DNA of 64,000 nucleotides from assembly GCA_015680685.1 (NCBI GenBank), contig MNCI01013743.1, positions 64,890-128,889 of the forward strand. The letters are read 5' to 3'. The DNA is from Gnetum montanum. Lineage: Eukaryota; Streptophyta; Gnetopsida; Gnetales; Gnetaceae. The translations under genes were made by a program, and so were the position numbers. Shown piece after piece: positions 26,901 to 38,900 of the stretch. The notes under the pieces were generated by a model. The model was not told where the DNA came from. It did no database searches and saw only the letters and a list, made by a program, of their open reading frames with translations. Each line of letters begins with the position of its first letter. Within the stretch, counting starts at the first letter, position 1.

Positions 26901-29900
26901 TGAAATCCATTGAGACGCTCGATGAAGAAGAAGAATGGATGCAACAATTGTCTGCTGAAGAATATCAAGAGTTGATGGAATTCTTCCACCAACCTGAAGC
27001 AGATGCCTACTCAACTGCCTCAGAGTTTGGGTTTATTGCTAACAATTTGACTGTTTCACAGGAAAGTTCTGATAATGACCCAAGTTGTTCTTCCACTTGG
27101 GCATGTAAAGAAACACTCGTGGATGGTTTCTCTATTGAACAATTGGCATATTCCTCTAGCAAAGTTTATCCCATGGTTACATCCAAAGTTCCTCCCAAAT
27201 TTCTCATCACACCGTATGAGAAAAGATTTCCAGTTCATGCTGAATCTGTAAAAGTTGGTTTCAAGCCAAAGACAACATTGTCAAACTAGCAACTGCACCA
27301 AATTAAACAAATGCTTGCTACTTCTAGCATAATCATCATTCCAATCAGAATTGCAGTCGACGGAATAGCCAAATGGAGAAAATACAATGCCTTTATAGAC
27401 AAAGTGTCACTCTTAATTTTGCCCATAAAAATGTTTTAGAAAATTGGGTAGAGTCAAAGCCACTAAAAATTGATACCATGAATAGTGTTAGATATTTGAC
27501 TCAATTTGCATTTGATGTTTGACTGCAATTGGGTAATGTGGTCATTGGCATAACTAATTTTGTGCAAATAAGCGATAGTGGTTTGGTTTCGACATAGGTA
27601 TGGGATCCCACTTCATGGATTTAGTGGCCCCATACACTGTTGGCACAGATCTAATTGTGTGTTCGCCTAGTGTTGAAGGGAAGAAACAGAAAATTATGCT
27701 TTCTAGAATCCCTCCAGAATTACACCATTGTCAGCACAAGCAATTCAGAAGCTCATTTAGCTCCAACAATCCATCACTGACAGAAATCATTACACAAGTG
27801 CAACTTGAAGATGTTGCTTGGAGCAAATACCAATTTAGATAGAAGATCATGAAAGCAATTGGAGTACAAGTGGCCGGCACAACTTCTGAAGAAGCAAGTT
27901 GTTAAAAGTTGTTGAAAGATTAAAAGCCTGCTGTTGTGATCATCCACTCCAATTTTGGGATATAGACAGTCCAGTTGCCTATATTCCTACTGTTCACTCC
28001 ATTCCTGTCCAGAGTAAGACTATTGTAGTCTTAAATCCTGCTGATACGGAAGAAGTTCGTGTTCAAATTGAAGAATTTTTAAAGAAAGGTCTCATTCGGC
28101 CCTCATAGTCAAATTATGCTTGTGCATATTTCGTGGTTTGGAGCCATGCCAAACAAAAGTGAGGTAAAGCCCGACTGGTAATTAATTATATTCCATTAAA
28201 TGTAGTTACTATTGAAATCAAGTGGCCTTTGCGCAATAACGAGGACTTAATCTAGAAAGTGGTCAGCAAAAAGGTGTTTAGTAAATTTGATTGCAAAAGT
28301 GGTTACCATCAAATCAAGATCGCAGATCAAGATGTTGACAAGATTGCCTTTAGCACACCGCTTGGTTTGTACGAATGACTTGTCGTGCTATTTGAGTTGA
28401 AGAACGCTCCGTTGCAATTTCAACACCGCATGGATATCGTCTTTAGACCGTTCCAAGCATTTATTGCTAACTATATTGAAGATTTTTTGATCTTTTCAGA
28501 TGATGTAGAAGATCATCTGGCTCACTTAGATAGGTTTGCCCAAATCTGTAAACAACATGGCATTGGTCTTTCCAATGATGATAAGAAGTTTAAGGTGTGT
28601 AAATCCGAAATTGAATTTTTAGGAGTCCAGTTAAAAGATGGTAAAATCCACATGCAACCACATGTGTTGCAAAAAATAGCATTGTTTCCATATGAGTTAG
28701 AATCGAAGGAGAAATGTCTTCGCTTTTTGGGTTGCCTAAACTATGTGTCTAGGCACATCGCCAAATTGTCAAACAAGACAATGGAGATTTGGTGCTATAA
28801 GAATCAAGTCCCATTCTAGTGGACAAAAAGGGTGACTCGGTAGTCAGGTCGTGTTCTAGTGGACAAAAAGGGCAACTCGGCAAGTGCAACTGCTAAAGAA
28901 AGAATGTCAGAACCTTCCCCTGCTAGCTCTAGTCCTTAAGGGTCCGTTCTCATCAAAGCCATCAAGTCATGAGAAGATGAAGAAATTTGTGCCTATGCTT
29001 CATGCATTTTTCAAAAGAATGAACTCAACTATTGGCCAGCCGAAAAGGAGATATTAGCAACCATCAAAGGTATTGAAAAATTTCATATCTATTTAGTGGA
29101 AGAGCCATTTATTTTAAGAACTGATTCGGCTAATTTAGCAATGCTGCTAAAAAGTAAGATTAATCCGTCACCCAAACTTCAATGGTTTGCTTGGTGGCAA
29201 TTTTTGCTTGCTCAATACTCATTCTCTGTTGAGCGCATTCCAGGGCCAGTAAATTTTCTGCCTGATGCACTAACCCGTGAAGGGGTTCCTATGAAAATGT
29301 TGCATACATAGTCAAGTAGTAGTAGAATAGCTGGAACAATGGAAGATGCTGAAGAATGGCGACAATGGCCAATTTAAACATTAGAAGATCGAGTTCAGTG
29401 GTGCTGAAGGATTGTTTAGTGCTTTCAACAGGATATGACAAACAACATCACCAGAAACTATCCCACTTTAGATTTTTTTGTTAATATGACAGGTCAGATA
29501 GATGCGTGGTCAATAATCTACGCTGGACGCGGATGGAAGCACGCCTCTTAGAGCATCTCCGTGCAAAGGAAGTTTTCAATAACATTCTGTTGATTCATTG
29601 TCCATTGTTTCCCAACTAGAATGTGCGAAACTTCGTAACCACTCTTCTAGATTGGGATGGCTGGGAGCCACAATTGTGTGCCATGTTTCAAAGAATTAAT
29701 CTGTATCAGGACATCACCCTTTATGCTAATGAGCATATTGTTGAAAGGCCTCCTTGTCTAGATGAAGCGACATCATCAGTCCCATCACCGTCAAGTGTAA
29801 TTGAAGAAGTGGCCAAGTTAATGAAAGTTTGTTTGGATTGTGCCAAGGCATGTGGCAAGATTTGTTTTGTTCATAAAGCAATCTTGAAGTCTTTGTAAGA

Positions 29901-32900
29901 CTACGTGGCTTGCTTGTAGTCATGCTTGAATGACCTACGTGGTCTGTGTCTTGTCCTAGTAGCATGTGTGGTAGTAATTGTCTAGCTTGAGGATCAAGTA
30001 GTCCCTAGCTCCTATAAAGATGTCTCTTGAGCATGATCTCAAAATAAGAGAGTTTGTTTGGGGTTTCCTGATGTATGTTTGCAATCTGAGTCCTTTGAAG
30101 TTTGAGTTTATGTCTGAAGTTTGAATTGCCTCGGATCTTTTCCAAGGCTATTGTAACACCCATTCATAGGGAGCAAGAGCTAGTAGCTGAAGCCCCTTAG
30201 AAAGAAAGCTAGTTGAAAGAAAAATGCCCAGGTGGCTTTCTTTCTACAACAATCAAACTAGCATTAACCTATAAAATTAAAATGAAATCAACAATGCTAG
30301 ATCTAACTCTGAAACAGGTTAATCAATATTAATTTAAGAATTAAGAGATAATTTTAAAAAGAAATGGACATAGTAAAATATCTGTGCAAGATTCATTAGA
30401 TTAAAAAAAATCAAACTTTTTATTCTTCAACCCAAAAAGAAATATTTAATCAGGATCATTTGCACATTTGAAAATGAAAGAAATAACCACACAAGCAGAT
30501 AAATTAATAATCTCATATTTGTTCAATCACATAATAATATTTCATAATTTCCAGCCCCACACAAAAACAAGATCTGAATTTAACTCTTGTAACCATTTTA
30601 CTAGTAATTATTTAATCAGGAAATTCATATGTTCAATAGCAGAGAATAGATAGATCACAACCATAAATTAACATCATAGGTTTTCCCCCACTCCATCAAC
30701 TTATAGAAAGATATTAAAATCAGACTTGAGAAGGTATAGGAAAAAAAGGTATAATTCAAGATTCAAATCCAAGATTTATGCATTCAAAAGGGGAGGGTTT
30801 ATCAATTGAATTCCAACCAAATTCCAAGAATTCAACAATTCACAATTATCAATGGGCCCAAGGATACTCTGGCTTTCTGCTAGTGGTACCAATCCTCACA
30901 TCAAGGATCCATAGCCCCTGTTGGCAATCCTTTGCCAAAAATGCCCCAAATCGTTATGGGTGTTTTTGAATCGTTACAGAAACAACTCTCATCCAAGTCA
31001 TTTAGGTATGAGAGTGCAGAGGACGGGCGGAAAGATCCAAAGAAAAGTTAATAAAGGATTTCAAAGAAAAGTCTAAGCTTACAACAACAATCTTGATATT
31101 TTCATACAAGCATTGTGAAGGTGGTTAGACAAGTAAGAAGAGAAAGTTTGAGAAAATCAGCCCTTGCTAGCCATTATCAAACATAACAAAGATGGATCAT
31201 TTTACCTTCTTGCTTAGATATCTTGCTTACTAGGAGGAATTATCCGAATATTGGATTGCTATGCTGCACTTGTTTTCTTTCTCTTTGCTATCTCTTGTAG
31301 CAGTAACAATCTTCTCTTCCTTCGCAGCCACACTCCTTGTTGATGTATTTTTTTTTTGTGTTCTGCAAAGCTACTTTTGCCTTGCCTGTGTCCTTTTTTT
31401 CCCTCTCCTCCTCTTCCTATTTGTAGGTGGAATAAGGGATAATAAATGGTTTCTTGTAATTGACTTGTTGGGGACTGTTCGTATTCTTTTCTTTGGTTTC
31501 TTGCAACTAACTTGTTGGGGACTATTCATATTTTTTTCTTTGGTTTCTTGTAACTAACTTGTTGGGGACTATTCATATTTTTTTCTTTGGTTTCTTGTAG
31601 CTGACTTGTTGGGGACTGTTTGTATTCGTTTCTTTCTTTTTAAAGTTTTATATATATATATATATATATCTCTCTCTCTCTCTCTCTCTCGCAATGGATC
31701 ATGAGTTCAATTCTCTTCATGATCACTATAATAAAATCAATAAAGTATGTATATTCACAGGTTGCAAGTTCAATTCCTAAATCAACATTTTTTGATATTT
31801 TAGAATTCAGATTTTGCTAGGTCTCAGGTTCAATTCATCTTGAACATTCCAACATAATATCTATCTCTTTATCATTCAGAATTGTCATAAGATGCAAGGA
31901 AAGAGTTTTTAAATAGATTCATGACAAGGGCAATTCAAGATACATAATCAAATAAGGCACCTTCTTTTTCAAGTTATCAGCGATGTGAATTTTCCCATCG
32001 TCTTACGAGCCCTAAAAGGTCATCACGTGACCTTTCTACAGCAATGGAGAGGGTACTTATACTCTACTATTTTAAACTATAAAGAGCATTGCATCACATT
32101 TAGATAAAATAAAATATAAAGCTACAGTATTTGCACACAATGTCCCTGATTCATGGGTTAGGTTCCTCCAACTTGATTCATAGGTCAAGTTCCTCGATAT
32201 GAGCATTCTTTTACATCTCGACATACCTGCTTTAGCTCTTGAGGCACACCTTAGAGTATTGTCCTCTATTTTTCTTTTGTTTTTCAGCATCTCTGTTGAA
32301 ATAGAACAGAAAAATATTTTGTTTTCCCATATATTATTTATTATTATTATTTTAAAACATTCCCAGCATGTATTTTAAATCATATTTCCTATGCATAAAG
32401 TATTTAAACATTTAATCGTAATACATATAAAAGTCTGGTCAACAAATTTATTACTATTCCAATTAGCCATTTTCACCACAGTCCAAACAAAGCACACACA
32501 CAACTTGTAAACAAAACATGCACACAAACACACAAAAAGACTTATAATCATTAATGCAAAAACTCAAGGAAAAGCGGTTCGTTACAGCTATTGTTGCTGC
32601 TTGTAATCAAGACTTTGCTTGTGTTGATGAATAAAGCACGGTTTGGTTTGAAGTATGATTCTTTGCTCTAAGTTTACTCCTTCGTCATTGTAGGAAGAGA
32701 GTGCGTTGAGTTGAGTCAATAGAGCGCTGAGTGAGTTAGCAAGCTAGGTTGAACCTTATTCTCCCAACATATTCATTATCTTTCTCATCCTCTGCAATCA
32801 TGGCTTTCTTTGTTTCACCATGTCAATTCCATGATTCCTTGAATCACCAAGCTTTAGATGACCCGTTTCTTCAAAATGTCTCTGGTTGGAAGCCTCACCC

Positions 32901-35900
32901 GAACTCACTTTTTTTTTTCATACTTCAAACTAAACCATGCTTTATTCATCAACACAAGCAAAGTCTTGATTACAAGCAACAACAACAACCTTGGAAAAGA
33001 TTCGAGGCAATTTAGACTTCAGACATAAACTCAAACTTCAAAGGACTCAGATTGCAAACATACATCAGGAAACCCTAAACAAACTCTCTTACTTTGAGCT
33101 CATGCTCGAGAGACATCTTTATAGGAGCTAGGGATTGCTTGCTCCTCAAGCTAGACAATTACTACCACACATGCTACTAGGACAAGACACAAACCACGTA
33201 GGTCATTCAAGAATGACTATGAGCAAGCCACATAGTCTTACAAAGACTTCAAGATTGTTTTATGAATGGAACAAATCTTGCCATGTGCCTTGGCGCAATC
33301 CAGACAGACTTTCATTAACTTGGCCACTTCTGCGATTACACTTGATGGTGATGGGGCTGATGATGTCACTTCATCTAGACAAGGAGGCCTTTTGACAATA
33401 CACTTGTTAGCGTAAAGGGTGATGTCCTGATACAGATTAATTCTTTGAAACGTGGCACACAATTGTGGCTCCCAGCCATCCCAATCTAGAAAAGTGGTTA
33501 GGAAGTTTCACACATTCTGGTTGGGAAACAATGGGCGGCGAATCAATAGAATGTTATTGAAAACTTCTGTTGCATGGAGATGCTCTAAGAGGTGTGCTTC
33601 CATCCGAGTCCAGTGTAGATTATTGATCACGCAATCTATCCAACCTACCATATTAACAAAAAAATCTAAAGTGGGATAGTTTTTGGTGATTCTGGTTGTC
33701 ATATCCTGTCGAAAGCACTGAACAATCCTTCGACACCACTGAACTCGATCTTTTAATGTCTGAATTGGCCATAGTTTCATAGGAACCCCTTTTAATTCAC
33801 GGGTTAGTGCATCAGGCAGAAAATTTACTGGCCCTGGAATGTGCTCAATAGAGAATGAGTATTGAGCAAGCAAGAATTGCCACCAAGCAAACTGTTGAAA
33901 TTTGGGTGATGGATTAATCTTCCTTTTTAGCAGCGTTGCTAAATTAGCCGAATCAGTTCTTAAAATAAATGGCTCTTCCACTAAATAGATATGAAATTTT
34001 TCAATACCTTTGATGGTTGCTAATATCTCCTTTTCGGCTGGCCAATAGTTGAGTTCATTCTTTTAAAAAATGCCGGAAGCATAGGCACAAATTTCTTCGT
34101 CTTCTTGTGATTTGTCGGCTTTGATGAGAATGGCAGCCCAAGCATCATAACTTGCGTATGTGTTTAGGATAAATTGACCCTTAAGGACTGGAGCTAGCGG
34201 GGGAAGGTTATGACATTCTTTCTTTAGTAGTTGCACTTGTCGAGTCGCCCTTTTTGTCCACTAGAATGGAACCTGATTCTTACAGTGCTGAATCTCCGTT
34301 GTCTTGTTTGACAATCTGGTGTGCCTAGACGTTTAGGTAACCCAAAAAGCGAAGACATTGCTCCTTCAATTCTAACTCATCTGGAAACAATGCTATTTTG
34401 CAACACATGTGGTTGCATGTGGATTTTACCATCTTTTAACTGGACCCCTAAAAATTCAATTTTGGATTTACACACCTGAAACTTCTTATCATCGTTGGAA
34501 AGACCAATGCCATGCTGTTTACAGATTTGGGCAAACATATCTAAGTGAGCTAGATGGTCTTCTACATTATTTGAAAAGATCAAAAAATCATCAATATAGT
34601 TGGCAATAAATGCTTGAAATGGTTTGAAGATGATATCCATGCAGTGTTGAAATTACGATGGAGTGTTCTTCAACCTAAACGGCATGACAAGCCATTCATA
34701 GAAACCAAGCGGTGTGCTAAAGGCGGTCTTGTGAACATTTTGATTTGCGATCTTGATTTGATGGTAACCACTTTTGCAATCAAATTTACTAAACACCTTT
34801 TTGCTGGCCACTTTCTAGATTAAGTCCTCCTTATTGGGAAAAGGCCACTTGATTTCAATAGTAACTGCATTTAATGGAATATAATTAATTACCAGTCGGG
34901 CTTTACTTTGCTTTTGTTCAACATGGTTCCAAACCACGAAATATGCACAAACATAATTTGACTGAGGGCTGAATGAGACCTTTCTTCAAAAATTCTTCAA
35001 TTTGAACACCAACTTCTTCCGTATCAGCAGGATTTAAGACAATAGTCTTACTTTGGACAGGAATGGAGTGGACAGTAGGAATATAGGCAACTGGACTATC
35101 TATATCCCAAAATTGGAGTGGATGATCACAACAGCAGGCTTTTAATCTTTCAACAACTTTTAACAACTTACTTGCTTCTTCAGAAGTTGTGCCGGCCGTT
35201 TGTACTCCAATTGCTTTCATGATCTTTTGTCTAAACTGGTATTTGCTCCAAGCAACATCTTTCAAGTTGCACTTGTGTAATGATTTCTGTCAGGGATGGA
35301 TTGTTGGAGCTAAATGAGCTTTTGAATTGCTCATGCTGACTGTGGTGTAATTTTGGAGGGAGTCTGGAAAATGTAATTTTCTGTTTCTTCCCTTCAACAC
35401 CGGGTGAACACACAATCAGATCCATGCCGACAGGGTATGGGGCCACTAAATCCATGAAGCGGGAGCCCATACCTATGTCGAAACCACTATTGCTTATTTG
35501 CACAAAATTAGTTGTGCCAATGACCACATTACCCAATTGCAGTGGGACATCAGATGCAAATTGAGTCAAATATCTAACACCATTCATGGTATCAATTTTT
35601 AGTGGATTTGACTCTACCCAATTTTCTAAAACATTTTTATGGGAAAAATTAAGAGTGGAACCTGTGTCTATAAAGGCATTGTATTTTCTCCATTTGGCTA
35701 TTCTGTCGACTGCAGCTATATTTGAAGTTTAGAGTTCAAAATTTGAATTTCAAATTTCAAATTTCCCACCTAATTTTGATGTAGACCTGCCACAAAGATA
35801 TATTCTAATAGGTTGCAGATTCAATTCCCTGAGTTGCAAATTTCAATATTTTGAAATTCTAATTTTACCAAATCTCAGGTTCAATTCCTCTTGATCTCAC

Positions 35901-38900
35901 ATAGCAAAAAATTGACAATCATAAAATATTCAGACATAATATTCACTTTTGTTTCTTCTTTCTGTAGCAATATGTCACTTCTAAATTTATCAACACTAAA
36001 TATATAGTTGTGCTTCATTTCTAGCAATATTTCTTGTTAGAAATTAAGTCATAAGGTGCAATGGAAAAGGTTTCAAAATGAGAATATGAAAGAGTGCAAG
36101 TCCAAGACATAAAACCAATTGAAACACTTTCTCTTTCAAATCAGTAGCAATGCAATAGTTTCTATTCTATGTTTATAACTGATTATTGCATTGTGTTACG
36201 ATGCATTGAAAAGTCATCACATGACCTTTCTACAACCATGGAGGGGGTGCTTATATTCTATTGAGTGATGAAACTTTGAATGGAGCATCAACAATATACA
36301 TAATATTTTACATGTTCATTATTAAAATAGCACAACTATGATATACATAATATTCTCAATTCATAGGTCAGGTTCCTTCCACTTGATTCATTTGTCAAGT
36401 TCCTCAGCAATATGTGTGTGTATATATATATATTTAAAAGAATCATTTATGCTAAGTGAAGCCTATCTCTTTCAGTGCTTTAGGCATAACATAAAGAATC
36501 GTTGTTTTTTTTTTTTTCCCCAAATCTGTTTGTTCAATAATTAGCAGATGCACAGTAGCCCTGAGAAATAACATATCCAAAACTTATATGAATACACACC
36601 AAAGCATGTATATGAGATAACTATACTGATATATGTGCATTTCACAAAGAAGCATTATAATCAGTTTAAGAAATCATTCTAATGTACATAGGTCATGCAA
36701 TATACGAATAATCAAATCATAGTAACAACCTCCCAAATAATACAAGAATTCAGCTTCATCTCTGCTTGGTATTCCTTTTGTTCATTCCTTTAATACATGC
36801 TAAATCAGTTGGTAGTATGTACTTATCACTTTGGCATCTAGTAATACACAACACACACTAGCACAATTTAGATACATCACCTATAAGAATAACTTGTCAT
36901 TCAGCGAATCATCAATACAAGTACATTAGCAACACTCTAAATCTATCACAAATATAAAATTATAGATAGTTCTACAAATTAGCATTAACCACACAAATCA
37001 TCATAACAAAGCAAATTCACAAACATTGCCACAAATATCAAGATTAAAACCCAAGAAAGATGGGTTGTTACACTTTACCTCTTGGAAATGATCTCTAGAG
37101 AGCCAATACGCTATATAGGGCTTAAGATGAGAGAATTTCTTCAATCCAAGTCTATTAGTATCCTTAGAAGAAATAGCATTCTTGTGTGCACGTTTATCTA
37201 TCAAAATGTGAAGCCATTTGCCACTAGAGAGACACCTAGCTGTAATTCTAAAAGAACATTTTCCTCAAAGGATCTTCACTAACATTGACATTTTGCATAA
37301 ATGAATTAATTTCAATAACATCTTCAATTAAAGGACATTAGGATTGCTTTCATTTGAAGGCTCTTCTTTCTCTAAAGTTTGAATTTCCTTGCCCTTAGAA
37401 GACTTAGGTTTCTTGCCCTCCCATTGCGTATGTCCCAACTCTTCACATTGGAAGCATTGAACTTTGGAAGCATAGCCATTCCCTTGACTTTTTCCCTTTT
37501 TGGAAGTGTCTTTCTTAGAATCTTAGTCTTCCTTAGTCCTTTCTTGCTTCTCATTTGAGTTTTCCTTGACATTACCTTTCTCCTTTGCTCCTTTGTCTTC
37601 CTTAGAAGCTTTGGAGTCTTTTCTTTTGGAAGCCTTGGGAGCTTTGTTAAAGCTTTGGAGTCTTTGCCTTTGGAAGCCTTGGGACTTTTGTTAAAGCTTT
37701 GGAGTTTCTTTTCAGCCTTAAGAACCAAATCAGAAGCCTCATCCAAGGCTTGAGGTTCGTAGAAGGTAAGTTCTTGCTGGAATTCTATCTTCAATCCATT
37801 TTGGAAGTTTGAAGCTTGTTCATATTCATCCCAGTAGACCTTAGCTTGTTGGAAAGCTTTGTAGAATTCCAATAATATTCTTTTACATGTATCTTGTCTC
37901 ATATATTTCAACCTTTGAATGGCTTCTTGCCTATGATGAGACTTTTCAAATCTTTGCTTAAGCATAAATTGCATGAAAGACCAATCTTTGATAGGAGTAC
38001 CATTGCTTACCATATAAGAATCACCTTTTTTCTCCCACCATACCTATGCCATACCTTCAAGCATAACATATGACACTTTTTGATAATCTTCAACATCTTC
38101 AAGCTCAAAATATTTGTTAATCATCGTAAGCCAAAAGAGAAAGGATTCCATACCTTCCATTCCATTGAAGGATTTAACTTCAACATAAGGCATTCTAGAA
38201 GCATGTTTGAATGCTTTAGCAAGAACAAGCTTAATTCCTTCATCTTGATTCCTTTGATGCTTTGAAGAAAGTTCCTTCTTCCCTTTTCTTGGAAAGATGA
38301 ACCTTTGAGACTAGTTCTCAATACTTGGAGCATGAAGAATTCATCATCTTTCTTCATTTTCTACAAAGTCTTCATTCTCAAGAGTCATGTCATCTTCAAG
38401 AGGAGGCATATATGAATGTCCTGAAGAAGCCCTTGGGTGAAGAATCTCATGAGTTGTTCCCTTGTCTAGATGTCTTGGTGAAGAAGCATGTCCTTTGTTC
38501 TCTTTCAGCTTTTCAAGTTTTTCAATAATGAACTTGAGATCTTAGCATAGAATGGCCTTAGAATGAGCTTAGCCAACTTCTCTAGACTTGTTTGGGCCTT
38601 TTATAACTTTTCAAGCATCATTTCATCTTCCTTCATAGTTGGGCTGCCTTGAAAAATGTATTCCTTTTTTCAAAAAAATCATTTTAATTAGGATTGTGAC
38701 TGTGACTCCTAGTTCCCTTGCAGTTGCCATCTTGTGACCGGATTGCAACTGTACCTAAGCAAACTGGTAAAAAGCATAATATTTTTACTTTTGTTTCTTG
38801 GCTGGTTGCAACTAGCAATTTCTGTACTGTGGCTCACTATGACTTGTAGTGTCTCGCAATTGATTGCCTGAGTTAGAGAACACATGAAATTCACAATTTG

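Larger units (their letters stand above)
30152..32586 (+). mobile_element. 2435-bp LTR-type insertion (probably solo LTR) with 5-bp target duplication
   Basis: It starts TGTAACACCC and ends GGTTCGTTACA, so the ends are TGTAAC/GTTACA. GCTAT flanks both sides (30147-30151 and 32587-32591). Removing the insertion restores continuous pararetrovirus-like sequence that matches the opposite copy. I see no coding domain inside, so a long solo LTR is the simplest reading. A small non-autonomous element is the alternative. Its right half resembles 35717-37072. Confidence 0.75.

Noticed and set aside
26300-30151. Reading the left element as a Ty3/gypsy retrotransposon
   Set aside because: No integrase and no own LTRs were found, and the RT blocks fit caulimovirids better. 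It remains the main alternative and is kept in the confidence value.
31261-31557. Hydrophobic 98-codon open stretch resembling a membrane protein
   Set aside because: It runs through a T-rich minisatellite in the LTR-type insertion. The hydrophobic look comes from Phe/Leu codons of low-complexity DNA.
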